Shown here piece after piece: positions 17,031 through 25,864 of a DNA stretch of 64,000 nt (position 1 is its first letter; the number at the start of each line of letters is the position of its first letter). The notes under the pieces were generated by a model, which saw nothing but the letters and a program-made list of their open reading frames with translations, was not told the origin of the DNA and ran no database searches. A program made the translations under genes and the position numbers. The DNA is from Glaciihabitans sp. (lineage in GTDB: Bacteria; Actinomycetota; Actinomycetes; Actinomycetales; Microbacteriaceae). Location: assembly GCA_025463785.1 (NCBI GenBank), contig JAODBD010000010.1:90682-154681 (forward strand). The letters run 5' to 3'.

Positions 17031-17978
17031 GTGCATGCCATCGGAATCGACATTGGTGGAACCAAGATCGCCGGAGCCGTCGTGACCGACGAAGGCGAGA
17101 TTGTCGCCGAGGAACGTCGGCCAACGCCCGCAGGCGATGCGACCGCGATTGTGGACACCGTCGTCGACATGATCCAACGCCTGGCCTCCGGCCGTGAGGT
17201 CATTGCCGCCGGCGTTGCCGCGGCAGGCTTCATCGATGCTGCCCAGTCGACCGTCTACTACGCACCCAACATCAGCTGGCGCAATGAACCCTTCCGCGCA
17301 CGACTGCTCGAACGACTCGATGTCGACATCACCATCGACAACGATGCCAATGCCGCGGGATGGGCAGAATTCCGGTTCGGCGCCGGTCGGCTGTACAGCG
17401 ACATGACGATGCTCACCATTGGGACCGGCGTCGGCGGCGCAATCGTGACAGAAGACCGGTTGTTTCGCGGTGGCTTCGGTGCGGGAGCCGAGATCGGGCA
17501 TCTCCGGGTCGTTCCCGACGGTTTGCCGTGCGGTTGCGGCGCACGTGGATGCATCGAGCAGTACGGCTCCGGGCGTGCCCTGCTACGGATGGCGAACGCC
17601 ATTGCGGACGTCGGCGGCATCGGCCTGGCCCTCGCAGACGCGCGCGCCGAGACGGGGATGCTCACGGGCGACCAGGTCGGTTCTCTCATCTCCTCGGGTG
17701 ACCCCGGCGCCGTGCAGGCACTGCGCGAACTCGGCGGCTGGCTGGGCGCTGCCTGTGCAAGCCTCGCGGCGGTTCTCGACCCCCAGGTTTTCGTGTTCGG
17801 CGGGGGAGTAGCGGTCGCGGGCGACCTCCTTCTCGACCCGATACGGGAATCCTTCCTGTCGCACCTGCCAGCGCGGGGATTCCATCCCGAACCCAAGTTC
17901 GCTACCGCCGAGTTGGTAAACAACGCCGGCGTCGTCGGTGCAGCGGACCTGGCGCGCATTCATGCGGAGACTCGTTGA
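17031..17978 (+). CDS. glk: ROK-family glucokinase
   Basis: A 315-aa ROK-family sugar kinase, most probably a glucokinase (ATP + glucose to glucose-6-phosphate). The N-terminal phosphate-binding motif is IDIGGTK (6-12). The zinc and substrate region EIGHLRVV ... CGCGARGCIEQ is complete, with the catalytic Asp in IDNDANAA. No DNA-binding N-terminus is present, so it is a kinase rather than a ROK repressor. Start GTG 17031. It is followed 34 bp later by the acyltransferase gene, a pairing also seen around Rv2182c in mycobacteria. Confidence 0.9.
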   Translation: MHAIGIDIGGTKIAGAVVTDEGEIVAEERRPTPAGDATAIVDTVVDMIQRLASGREVIAAGVAAAGFIDAAQSTVYYAPNISWRNEPFRARLLERLDVDITIDNDANAAGWAEFRFGAGRLYSDMTMLTIGTGVGGAIVTEDRLFRGGFGAGAEIGHLRVVPDGLPCGCGARGCIEQYGSGRALLRMANAIADVGGIGLALADARAETGMLTGDQVGSLISSGDPGAVQALRELGGWLGAACASLAAVLDPQVFVFGGGVAVAGDLLLDPIRESFLSHLPARGFHPEPKFATAELVNNAGVVGAADLARIHAETR

Positions 17979-18012
17979 GGCATAGGCTGGTTCGGTTGGC
18001 AGGAGGAGCCCA

Positions 18013-18702
18013 ATGCTCTACTGGTTTCTGAAGAATCTGGTCGCCGGTCCTTTGTTGCTGACCGTGTTTCGGCCCTGGGTCGTCGGGCGGGAGAACATCC
18101 CGAAGAAGGGCGCAGTAATTTTTGCGGGCAATCACCTGTCCTTCATCGATTCCGTGTTCCTTCCGGTCATCCTCGATCGCCACATCTCCTTTCTTGCCAA
18201 GAGCGACTACTGGCACCTGAAAGGATTCAAGGGTTTCATTTCGAAGACCTTCTTCAAGGGCACCGGGATGCTGCCAATCGACCGCTCTGGCGGCAAGGCA
18301 TCGGAAGCGTCGCTGAACACCGGCCTCGGCGTGCTCGCGCGCGGCGAGCAACTCGGCATCTACCCTGAGGGCACGCGGAGCCCTGACGGGCGGATGTACC
18401 GCGGGCGCACCGGTGTGGCCCGGATGATTCTTGAGGCCGGTGTGCCCGTCATCCCCGTTGCCATGGTCGACACCGACAAGGTGATGCCGGCGGGGGCGAA
18501 GATACCGAAGGTGCGTCGGGTTGGCGTTATCTTCGGCGAGCCGCTCGACTTCTCCCGCTTCCACGGCCTCGAGAGCGACCGTTTCGTCCTGCGCTCAATC
18601 ACTGACGAGATCATGTATGAACTCAACCGCCTCAGCGGCCAGGAGTACGTCGATGTGTACGCGTCATCGGTGAAAGAGAAGATCAGCAGCAGAAGCCAGT
18701 AG
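18013..18702 (+). CDS. plsC: 1-acyl-sn-glycerol-3-phosphate acyltransferase
   Basis: A 229-aa PlsC-family acyltransferase that makes phosphatidic acid from lysophosphatidic acid and acyl-CoA at the membrane. The NHx4D catalytic motif is present in GNHLSFIDS and the acceptor-binding EGTR in YPEGTRSPDG. Length is typical. The ATG at 18013 is set by AGGAGG 7-8 nt upstream. It sits between the ROK kinase and DAHP synthase, the same order as Rv2182c to Rv2178c in M. tuberculosis. Confidence 0.92.
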   Translation: MLYWFLKNLVAGPLLLTVFRPWVVGRENIPKKGAVIFAGNHLSFIDSVFLPVILDRHISFLAKSDYWHLKGFKGFISKTFFKGTGMLPIDRSGGKASEASLNTGLGVLARGEQLGIYPEGTRSPDGRMYRGRTGVARMILEAGVPVIPVAMVDTDKVMPAGAKIPKVRRVGVIFGEPLDFSRFHGLESDRFVLRSITDEIMYELNRLSGQEYVDVYASSVKEKISSRSQ

Positions 18703-18818
18703 AGGCGCGGGTTGCTGCCGGCGGCCTGCCGCGAACACGCCTCACGGGCACTGCTCCAGTAGGGTTATGTCGGGCAGTCGCCCGCTCACTTTCCGTCTCG
18801 CAAGCCTAGGAATTCTTC

Positions 18819-20204
18819 GTGGTAGACCCGTCTGAAACCGTCGTGGCCGCTGATCCTTCGGTGATTGCCGGGCTTGACCACTGGCGCACGCTGCCGATCA
18901 GCCAGCAGCCCGCCTGGCCGGATGCCGATGTCGTTGCCGCCGCGAGCGCTGAGATCGCGACTCTGCCGCCGCTTGTCTTCGCTGGTGAGGTGGATATCCT
19001 GCGTGAGCGGCTCGCGAAGGCCGCTCGAGGTGAAGCGTTCCTGCTGCAGGGCGGCGACTGCGCCGAGACGTTTGCCGGTGCAACCGCCGAGGCGATTCGC
19101 AATCGGGTGAAGACGATCCTGCAGATGGCGGTCGTACTCACCTACGGAGCGTCCATGCCGATCGTCAAGATGGGGCGGATGGCTGGCCAGTTCGCCAAGC
19201 CGCGCTCAAGCGACACCGAAACTCGTGGCGACGTCACGCTGCCCGCTTACCGCGGCGACATCGTCAATGGCTATGACTTCACGCCCGAGTCGCGGGTTGC
19301 CGATCCGCGACGGCTGGTGCAGGGGTACCACACGGCGGCATCCACCCTCAATCTGATTCGGGCGTTCACCCAGGGCGGGTTCGCTGACCTCCGCCAGGTG
19401 CACAGCTGGAACAGGGGCTTTGCCTCGAACCCTGCCAATCATCGGTATGAAAAGCTCGCGAGCGAGATCGACAAGGCCATTCGTTTCATGGAGGCTGCCG
19501 GCGCCGACTTCGACGAACTCAAACGGGTCGAGTTCTATTCGAGCCACGAGGGCTTGCTGATGGACTACGAGCGTCCCATGACCCGCATCGACTCACGTAA
19601 CGGCACTCCCGTAAACACCTCGGCCCACTTCGTTTGGATCGGTGAACGCACCCGCGCACTCGAAGGCGCCCACGTCGACTACTTCAGCCGGATCCGCAAT
19701 CCCATCGGGGTCAAACTCGGACCTTCGACGACTCCCGAGGTCATGGAGCAACTGATCGACAAGCTCGACCCCGATCGCGAGCCCGGCCGCCTCACGTTCG
19801 TCGCACGCATGGGCGCTGGCAAAGTTCGGGATGCCCTTCCGCCGCTTCTCGAGGCCATTAAGGGGCTCGATGCGAACCCGTTGTGGATCACCGATCCGAT
19901 GCACGGCAACGGCCTTACGACTCCCACCGGCTACAAGACACGTCGATTCGACGACATCGTCGACGAGGTCAAGGGATTCTTCGAGGTGCATCGCGCTGCG
20001 GGCACCTACCCGGGCGGCATTCACATCGAGCTGACCGGCGACGACGTCACCGAGTGCCTTGGCGGGTCAGAGCAGATCGATGAAGCGGATCTGGCCATGC
20101 GTTACGAGTCGCTCTGCGACCCGCGGCTCAACCACATGCAGTCCCTTGAGCTGGCGTTCCTCGTGGCCGAGGAGCTCAGCGCTTTCGACAGGCGTGACGC
20201 GTAG
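18819..20204 (+). CDS. aroG: Class II 3-deoxy-7-phosphoheptulonate synthase
   Basis: A 461-aa class II DAHP synthase, the first shikimate-pathway step (phosphoenolpyruvate + erythrose-4-phosphate). The motifs LLQGGDCAETF, VKLGPSTTPE, RMGAGKVRDALPPLLEAI and DPMHGNG are all visible. The length matches actinobacterial plant-type enzymes, which can be feedback-regulated through N-terminal extensions. The GTG at 18819 follows AGGA with 8-nt spacing. It is convergent with the PknL-like kinase, as Rv2178c is near pknL in mycobacteria. Confidence 0.95.
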   Translation: MVDPSETVVAADPSVIAGLDHWRTLPISQQPAWPDADVVAAASAEIATLPPLVFAGEVDILRERLAKAARGEAFLLQGGDCAETFAGATAEAIRNRVKTILQMAVVLTYGASMPIVKMGRMAGQFAKPRSSDTETRGDVTLPAYRGDIVNGYDFTPESRVADPRRLVQGYHTAASTLNLIRAFTQGGFADLRQVHSWNRGFASNPANHRYEKLASEIDKAIRFMEAAGADFDELKRVEFYSSHEGLLMDYERPMTRIDSRNGTPVNTSAHFVWIGERTRALEGAHVDYFSRIRNPIGVKLGPSTTPEVMEQLIDKLDPDREPGRLTFVARMGAGKVRDALPPLLEAIKGLDANPLWITDPMHGNGLTTPTGYKTRRFDDIVDEVKGFFEVHRAAGTYPGGIHIELTGDDVTECLGGSEQIDEADLAMRYESLCDPRLNHMQSLELAFLVAEELSAFDRRDA

Positions 20205-20258
20205 GAAGTCAGATCTGGCAACGTCGCGCGGTGGTGCCCGCACCTTGTTGTCGCTGGT

Positions 20259-22211
20259 CTAGAACCCGTTGAACTTGACCTTCAGGACCGTGCCCTTGGG
20301 GAGCGGCCCGTTAGCGCCGCTCGGCGTGATGCTCTGCACGGTTACGGTGCCGGGGGCGAAGTCGGCCAGGTGGTTGTAGTTCAACGTGAAGTGGGCGTTC
20401 TGCAGCAGTCGCTTGGCGTCGACCCAGTTCATGCCGATGACGTTCGGAACATCGAAAAGCTGCGGCCCGCGCGACATGATCAGCCGCACCGTCTCGCCCT
20501 CACGTACGGTGCGCGCAGTTCCACTGGCGTCGTTCTGCGGATCGATCTGGACGACGTCGCCCTTCGGAATCGTGTCGTCGTAGACAGCGTTGCCCGGCTT
20601 GCCGGTCAGGTTCACTGCCGTCAGCTTGTTCTCAGCATCGGCGAGAGAAAGGCCCTTCACGCTGGGCAGAGGGCCAACGGAAACCACGAGTGTGATGGTG
20701 CGCCCCTCGCTGTACACGGCGCGGTTTGCGAGACTCCGGCCGGATGCGTCGAGGTCATCGATTACTTCACCAATGGGCACGGTCGTATCGAACTGCTTGA
20801 TTGACTGGTCGGCGACCAGGAAGCCGGCCTTCGTCACGCCAGCGCGTGCGGTCGCTTCGGGTGACCCATTGACGTGCGGCAGAGCGAGCTGCGCCGGACC
20901 ATCCGAGCGAACCAACTGGATGCTGCCACCCTTGGCGATCGCGCTTCCCATCGCGGGGACCGATCCCTGCACGGCACCCTTAGGGACGGTTGGGTCGGTA
21001 TGGTGACCAACCGTCTGACTGACCTGGAATCCCGCGTTGGTGAGTTCGGCTCGCGCGGACGCGAGTGAGGCGCCCTTGATGTCGGATGGGACAGTGGTCT
21101 GTGCTCCGGGTCCGGCTCCGAAATACCAGCCGGTTCCACCGGCGAGCCCGGCGAGGATGAGTACGAGACCGAACAGCCACCAGCCGCGACCTCGGCGCTT
21201 TTGCGAGCGACGCGCGAGCTCGTCTACGCTCTCGGTGTACGACGGCTCTGGGTGCCGCCGCGTGGGGGTCAGTACCTGGGTTTCGCCGGTGCGGCCCTTC
21301 GCAGCGGCAACCGTCGGCATGAGCATCGTCCGCTGGGTCGCTGTCGTCGAAGCCGCGGCAGACGGCAACTGCAGCGTCGATCGGGTCGCGGTGACCTCGT
21401 CGAGCATGGCCCTGGCATCCCGTGGCCGCTCGTCAGGTTCGCGAGCCGTCGACCACAGCACAAGTTCGTCGAGCTCCACCGGAACCCTGGGGTTCTTGGC
21501 GCTCGGCGTCGGCACCGAGTCGTTGGCATGCTGATACGCGATCTGCATGGGCTGTTCGCCCTTGAACGGCTGCTCGCCGGTCAGCATCTCGTAGGTCATG
21601 ATGCCCACGGCATAGATGTCGCTGCGTGTGTCCGCAACGCCCCTGGTGACGAGCTCGGGGGAGAGGTAGGCGATGGTGCCGAGGAGCGCGGCGCCCGTTG
21701 CGGTGTTGGCGCTGGCAGCCCGGGCGAGTCCGAAGTCACCGATCTTGATGCGGCCGTCATCCGCCAAAAGCACGTTCTCGGGCTTCAGGTCGCGATGAAC
21801 GATGCCGGCTTTGTGCGCTGCGCTGAGGCCGGCAAGAACGGCTTCGAGGATGTCGAGAGTCTGGTCGGTCGTAAGGCGACCGTGTTCCTGCAGGAGGTCA
21901 CGCAGGGTGATGCCGGGCAGGTATTCCATGACGAGATAGGCCATGTCACTGTCCTGCCCCTGATCGAAGACGTTGACAACATTGGGATGCGCAAGGCGGG
22001 CCGCGCTGCGCGCCTCCTGGATGAACCGCTCCTTGAATTTGCTGTCATCGGAGAGGTGTCCGTGCATGATCTTGATCGCGACGCGACGCTCAAGCCGAAG
22101 GTCGGTCGCAAGATAGACGGTCGCCATCCCGCCCCGCGCGATGCGCGAGCGGACCTGATATCGGCCGTCGATGAGACGACCAATCATGGGGTCCGTTGAG
22201 CTGACAGTCAC
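20259..22211 (-). CDS. PASTA-domain Ser/Thr protein kinase (PknL/PknB-like)
   Basis: About 650 aa. The cytoplasmic kinase domain (about residues 15-275) has RIARGGMATVYLATD, the catalytic loop HRDLKPENVLL, DFGLARA and the APE-equivalent SPE. A Thr-rich linker follows, then one membrane span (about 345-370, WWLFGLVLILAGLAGGTGW). Four extracellular PASTA repeats (about 375-650) should bind muropeptides or lipid II. Its genomic position matches pknL of M. tuberculosis, but that protein has no PASTA domains. The start is uncertain: GTG 22211 or ATG 22187. It probably controls the cell-wall and division proteins encoded nearby. Confidence 0.9.
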   Translation of the reverse strand: MTVSSTDPMIGRLIDGRYQVRSRIARGGMATVYLATDLRLERRVAIKIMHGHLSDDSKFKERFIQEARSAARLAHPNVVNVFDQGQDSDMAYLVMEYLPGITLRDLLQEHGRLTTDQTLDILEAVLAGLSAAHKAGIVHRDLKPENVLLADDGRIKIGDFGLARAASANTATGAALLGTIAYLSPELVTRGVADTRSDIYAVGIMTYEMLTGEQPFKGEQPMQIAYQHANDSVPTPSAKNPRVPVELDELVLWSTAREPDERPRDARAMLDEVTATRSTLQLPSAAASTTATQRTMLMPTVAAAKGRTGETQVLTPTRRHPEPSYTESVDELARRSQKRRGRGWWLFGLVLILAGLAGGTGWYFGAGPGAQTTVPSDIKGASLASARAELTNAGFQVSQTVGHHTDPTVPKGAVQGSVPAMGSAIAKGGSIQLVRSDGPAQLALPHVNGSPEATARAGVTKAGFLVADQSIKQFDTTVPIGEVIDDLDASGRSLANRAVYSEGRTITLVVSVGPLPSVKGLSLADAENKLTAVNLTGKPGNAVYDDTIPKGDVVQIDPQNDASGTARTVREGETVRLIMSRGPQLFDVPNVIGMNWVDAKRLLQNAHFTLNYNHLADFAPGTVTVQSITPSGANGPLPKGTVLKVKFNGF

Positions 22212-22314
22212 CGTCCGATTGTAGGTTCGACGATCTGACGAACTGCTCACGAACACGGCCAACGGCCGGATTGGGAGCGACTGTTCAGGTATGCCGGTCG
22301 GTTGCTGGCGGAGG

Positions 22315-23427
22315 TTAGCGGAGTGCCGCGAACCACGCGCGGGCAGAGGATTCCCACTTGGCGTACGCGTTCGGGTGGGCAGATACCTGCACGGCCTGCG
22401 CTGCCTGGGTGAGTGTCATCGACTGCCAGCCCTTGATGTCGAGCAGTCCGCGAGTCTTGCCTTTGTTGGGGTTGCTCGGGCCACCGAAGAACAGTTCGCT
22501 GGCGTACGTGGTGTTCTGAAGCTGAGACTTGGTTCCCCAGCCTGCGCTCGGCCGTTGCTGGAACAGGCCGACAGAGTCGAGGTCGCCGCCGGAAAGGTCT
22601 CGGAGGCCCGATTCCTGCGCCGCTGCCGCGAGAGCCACGATGATGCCGTAGTCGGGCACATTCTCAAGCTTGCCGACCGCGATGATGGTGAGTGCGTTCG
22701 CCTTCATTTCGGGGCTTAGCGGGGTAATGCTCGTACCCACCTGGCTCGGCTGGGTACCGACCGCTGGAGTGGTGGGCGAAGACGACGCGGCCGTCTTGCT
22801 CGGGATAATCAGTGTGCGCCCCGCGTAAATAATGCTCTTCGCGTTGAGGTGGTTCGCTGTCAGCACGGCCTGGACCGTCACGCCGAACTTCTTCGCGATC
22901 GCCGTGATCGTGTCGCCCGACTTGATCGTGTACCTGGTCGATGGTGCTGCCGGCGTTGCGGGCGGTACCTGCTGGGCGGGAGGCGGCGTGACGACCGGTT
23001 TCGGGGCCGGCGTGGATGCCTTTGCCTTTGTGAGCTTGAGCACCTGGCCTGGGAAGATCGTCGACTTCCAGCTCAGGCCGTTGAGCGCAAGCACCGACGC
23101 GGTGGAGAGGCGATAGTGGGACGCGATACCGCTGACGGTGTCGCCGCTGCGTACCGTGTAGTGCGCGGGGACCACGACGGATGTCGCGCTGATCACGGCG
23201 CCATCGGCCGAGGCGGGCGCTGCGTCGACGGCAGAGACCGTGGCTGCCCGCACGGTTGCAGTGAGCTTGCCCGAATCCGACCTGTGAGCGTCGGGTTTCT
23301 TTGGTGCGGCGGATGCGACATCCACTGCACCCGTCAGGTTCAGAATGGCGAGCGTGAGAGATCCGATGAGAACGATGGGCATCGTGCTCATGAGTCCCCG
23401 ATTCAGGGTCTGATGAGTGTTCGACAT
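22315..23427 (-). CDS. Secreted double-LysM protein with lysozyme-like C-terminus
   Basis: A 370-aa exported protein. The N-terminal hydrophobic signal (PIVLIGSLTLAILNLT) ends near ASAAPKK. Two LysM modules follow (YTVRSGDTVSGIASHYRL around 90-135 and YTIKSGDTITAIAKKFGV around 165-210), with Pro-rich linkers. A C-terminal domain carrying AAAQESGLRDLSGG and DSVGLFQQRPSAGWGT resembles lysozyme/transglycosylase-like actinobacterial wall proteins; the Glu in AAAQESG is a candidate catalytic residue. Start ATG 23427 has GGGAAG upstream. It probably trims peptidoglycan and sits directly behind the PASTA kinase. Confidence 0.85.
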   Translation of the reverse strand: MSNTHQTLNRGLMSTMPIVLIGSLTLAILNLTGAVDVASAAPKKPDAHRSDSGKLTATVRAATVSAVDAAPASADGAVISATSVVVPAHYTVRSGDTVSGIASHYRLSTASVLALNGLSWKSTIFPGQVLKLTKAKASTPAPKPVVTPPPAQQVPPATPAAPSTRYTIKSGDTITAIAKKFGVTVQAVLTANHLNAKSIIYAGRTLIIPSKTAASSSPTTPAVGTQPSQVGTSITPLSPEMKANALTIIAVGKLENVPDYGIIVALAAAAQESGLRDLSGGDLDSVGLFQQRPSAGWGTKSQLQNTTYASELFFGGPSNPNKGKTRGLLDIKGWQSMTLTQAAQAVQVSAHPNAYAKWESSARAWFAALR

Positions 23428-23578
23428 AAGCTTCCCGTCTTACTCCCCGCCCTAAGCGACAAGAGTCGTCGTGCTGAGGAACTACCCCCGCAGTTACCTG
23501 ACACAAACGTGACACAGAAACATACCACTGTCAATCATTGTGACCAATGTGACTGGAGTGAAGTGGATCGCGCCGCGC

Positions 23579-23587
23579 TGTGGATAA
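23579..23587 (-). promoter_or_regulatory. Single perfect DnaA box
   Basis: TGTGGATAA is the exact complement of the consensus DnaA box TTATCCACA. It lies in the 214-bp divergent gap between the LysM hydrolase and the Rv2175c-like gene. Only one copy is visible, so it is not an origin. It may be a DnaA-responsive promoter site or chance. Confidence 0.3.
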
Positions 23588-23641
23588 CTGCGTCGGGGTG
23601 GGCTCCGCATGACAAGATGCTGGGCATGACAGGATTATTGC

Positions 23642-23983
23642 GTGTCTGATCTACCTGACGTGAAATGGCTCACGATCCCCGACCTCACCGAGCTTCTCGG
23701 GTTGAAAGTAAGCCAGGTTCGCAGACTCATCGAAGATCGGGCGCTTCTTGCCCGCAGGGTCGATGGTGTTTGGCGCGTCCCCGCCGATTTCATCGTTGGC
23801 ACCGAACCGCTGGGAGAGCTCAAGGGCACACTCGTCGTGCTGGGCGATAGCGGCTTCAACGACGACGAGGCGATGAGCTGGCTCCTGAGCCCGGAAGACA
23901 GCCTGGGCGTGAGCCCCATCGAAGCGCTGCGCAATGGCCGTAAGGCCGAGGTACGCAGGGTCGCGCAGGCGCTGGGCTTCTAA
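23642..23983 (+). CDS. Rv2175c-family DNA-binding protein
   Basis: A 113-aa protein with an N-terminal winged-helix segment (WLTIPDLTELLGLKVSQVRR, LARRVDGVWRVPADF) and a C-terminal LGDSGFNDDEAMSWLLSPED region. This matches the Rv2175c family, a small DNA-binding protein phosphorylated by PknL in M. tuberculosis. The kinase homologue is two genes away here, separated by the LysM hydrolase. The start is GTG 23642. DNA targets are unknown. Regulation by the neighbouring kinase is inferred from family and synteny. Confidence 0.85.
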   Translation: MSDLPDVKWLTIPDLTELLGLKVSQVRRLIEDRALLARRVDGVWRVPADFIVGTEPLGELKGTLVVLGDSGFNDDEAMSWLLSPEDSLGVSPIEALRNGRKAEVRRVAQALGF

Positions 23984-24008
23984 GGTTCTCCTCAAACTTC
24001 CTCTGCGC

Positions 24009-25124
24009 TTACGCCGTGCGGTTGATGACGGTATCCGTCAAGGTGCCCAGTTGCTCGCGCGCCTCGCGCGATAGCGGCGCGTCAACGAGTGCGGTGCGTG
24101 CCAGCTCGACGTTGTGGGCGATCATCCGCTCGACTTTGTCGATGGCGCCGGATTCACGGATGGTGCTCTGCAGCATCCGGATCTGATCGACCTCGAGGTC
24201 GGGATCGCCGAGCAGTTCATCCAGTAGCCGAACGGCCGTCGTGGGAAGGCCGGCGCGAGCAAGGGCTATCAGCACCGTGCGCTTGCCTTCGCGGAGGTCA
24301 TCGCCAGCGGGCTTGCCGGTAACTGCGGGATCCCCAAAGACCCCGAGCATGTCGTCCCGTAGCTGGTAGGCGATTCCGAGGGGGAGGCCGAACGCGCGCA
24401 GAGCGCCTAGCTGGCTGAGGCTGCCGCCACCCATTGCGCCGCCGATCAGGAGCGGGGCTTCGACGCTGTACTTGGCGGACTTGAACACTATGACGCGGTG
24501 CGCGCGAGCGAGGTGCTCGCTCTCCGGCTGCCCAAGCCAGGACCGTTCCTCGAGGATGTCGAGGTACTGCCCAACGGTGACCTCGGTTCGCATCGCGGTG
24601 AATTCCGCCCGCGCTGCGAGCCGGGCGGCAGGATCGTGAACCAGCCGGAGCCCGGCATCGATGAGCTCATCGCTCCAGCCGAGCAGGAGGTCGCCGAGCA
24701 GAAGGCCGCCCGACATCCCGAACTGGCTTGCGGAACCGGACCAGCCGCTATCGATGTGAAGCGACTCAAAGCTCTTGTGAACCGCCGGCATGCCCCGACG
24801 AGTGTCGGAGCTGTCCATGATGTCGTCGTGCACGAGCGCCGCGGCGTGAAAGAACTCGAGTCCGGCCGCGACTTTCACGACGCTTGAGATGTCCTCGGGT
24901 GAAATCGCGTCGTCGAGCGGGTCGAACGAGTCGCTGACTGAGCTGACCGCATTCCAACCCCAGTAACAAAACAGTGAGCGGAATCTTTTGCCGCCGCTCA
25001 ACAGACTGCGCGAATAGTCGATGAAGGCACCGAGTTCGGGTGCAACGCCGACAATGCTGGGGGACTGCTCGTCAAGGAAGTCGTCAATACTCGACTGCAC
25101 GAGATCAACTAACCGGGTACTCAC
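24009..25124 (-). CDS. Polyprenyl diphosphate synthase (IdsA-like)
   Basis: A 371-aa trans-isoprenyl diphosphate synthase that condenses isopentenyl diphosphate with allylic diphosphates. The first Asp-rich motif is in HDDIMDSSDTRRG and the second in YQLRDDMLGVFGD. Product length (geranylgeranyl or longer) cannot be fixed from the sequence alone. GTG 25124 is preferred over GTG 25130 because AGGAG then lies 7 nt upstream rather than 1 nt. It corresponds to idsA2 (Rv2173) beside Rv2175c and upstream of the dcw cluster in mycobacteria, and could feed menaquinone or lipid-carrier synthesis. Confidence 0.9.
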   Translation of the reverse strand: MSTRLVDLVQSSIDDFLDEQSPSIVGVAPELGAFIDYSRSLLSGGKRFRSLFCYWGWNAVSSVSDSFDPLDDAISPEDISSVVKVAAGLEFFHAAALVHDDIMDSSDTRRGMPAVHKSFESLHIDSGWSGSASQFGMSGGLLLGDLLLGWSDELIDAGLRLVHDPAARLAARAEFTAMRTEVTVGQYLDILEERSWLGQPESEHLARAHRVIVFKSAKYSVEAPLLIGGAMGGGSLSQLGALRAFGLPLGIAYQLRDDMLGVFGDPAVTGKPAGDDLREGKRTVLIALARAGLPTTAVRLLDELLGDPDLEVDQIRMLQSTIRESGAIDKVERMIAHNVELARTALVDAPLSREAREQLGTLTDTVINRTA

Positions 25125-25209
25125 AGGCACGCTCCTAGCCTAGCTAGGCAGGCGGGGATACTATTGGACTCTAGCTATCAGCGTCACTCCCGGACCTGAA
25201 GGGAACAGG

Positions 25210-25587
25210 ATGCCACTTTCCGAGCAGGAGCAGCGCCTCCTGGAAGAGATGGAGCGCAGTCTCTATCACAACGACGCTGAGTTCGTCGCGGCCGTTTCAG
25301 CCCGCCGGGGCAAGCCCACGTACTCCGCAGTTGTCACTGGGATCCTGGTTGGTGTGGTCGGCGTGGCTGCCCTCATCACCGGGGTGATCATCCGCCAGCC
25401 CATCGTCGGAGTGCTCGGATTCATCGTCATGTTTGCCGGAGTGCTCATTGCCGTGACTCCGCCTCGAGGTGGGCGCGTCTCGGGCGCCGCATCCCCCGGC
25501 GGCCCAGCAGGGGAACATAAGGGCACTTCGTTCATTCAGAACCTGTCCGATCGCCTGGACAAGCGTCATGAAGAGCCCGACGAGTAA
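25210..25587 (+). CDS. DUF3040 membrane protein
   Basis: A 125-aa actinobacterial protein of the DUF3040 family. It has an acidic N-terminal helix (PLSEQEQRLLEEMERSLYHN), two adjacent hydrophobic spans (about residues 38-85, with VVTGILVGVVGVAALITGVI), and a Gly/Pro-rich, charged cytoplasmic tail. The family usually lies just upstream of mraZ in actinobacteria, as here, and its function is unknown. It starts at ATG 25210 with AAGGGAACAGG upstream. A strong terminator follows, separating it from mraZ. Confidence 0.85.
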   Translation: MPLSEQEQRLLEEMERSLYHNDAEFVAAVSARRGKPTYSAVVTGILVGVVGVAALITGVIIRQPIVGVLGFIVMFAGVLIAVTPPRGGRVSGAASPGGPAGEHKGTSFIQNLSDRLDKRHEEPDE

Positions 25588-25630
25588 TCTCCTCCACTTG
25601 AGCTGGCACTAAAAGCAGCCGGTTTTCGAA

Positions 25631-25658
25631 AAAGGTCGACCCTAGCGGGTCGGCCTTT
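25631..25658 (+). terminator. Rho-independent terminator after the DUF3040 gene
   Basis: AAAGGTCGACCC (25631-25642), a TAGC loop and GGGTCGGCCTTT (25647-25658) form a 12-bp stem with one G-U pair, with A and T runs on each side. It separates the DUF3040 transcript from the mraZ promoter region and could work in both directions. Confidence 0.85.
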
Positions 25659-25710
25659 CTGGTTTAACCCCACTCGGCTTCCCATTTTCAGGGATTGCAT
25701 CGCATTTTTC

Positions 25711-25726
25711 CTCCACTCGCCTCCAC
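25711..25726 (-). promoter_or_regulatory. Minus-strand pair of MraZ-like GTGGAG boxes
   Basis: CTCCAC at 25711-25716 and 25721-25726 reads as GTGGAG on the minus strand, with the same 10-bp period as the plus-strand array about 80 bp downstream. A further CTCCAC lies at 25592-25597. They could add looping or cooperative binding by MraZ. Confidence 0.4.
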
Positions 25727-25797
25727 TGAGCACAGCCTTGTGTTTACGGGCGTGTACCCCTAACTGGGTGGCTCAAATTGCAAAATGTCCGGGATTT

Positions 25798-25823
25798 GTG
25801 GAGTGATGTGGAGTAAAGTGGAG
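25798..25823 (+). promoter_or_regulatory. MraZ-box array (three GTGGAG repeats, 10-bp period)
   Basis: GTGGAG occurs at 25798, 25808 and 25818, exactly one helical turn apart and about 45 bp before the mraZ start. MraZ family proteins bind phased direct repeats of this type in their own promoter, so this is the expected autoregulatory operator for the dcw cluster. Confidence 0.8.
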
Positions 25824-25864
25824 CTAATCTGCAATTCTGGCCGGATCGTTGAAGGGGGTGCGCC

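Noticed and set aside
23428..23641. Possible cyclic di-AMP (ydaO-type) riboswitch before the LysM hydrolase
   Set aside because: Such riboswitches often precede wall hydrolases in actinobacteria, but I could not find the conserved core or a long structured leader.
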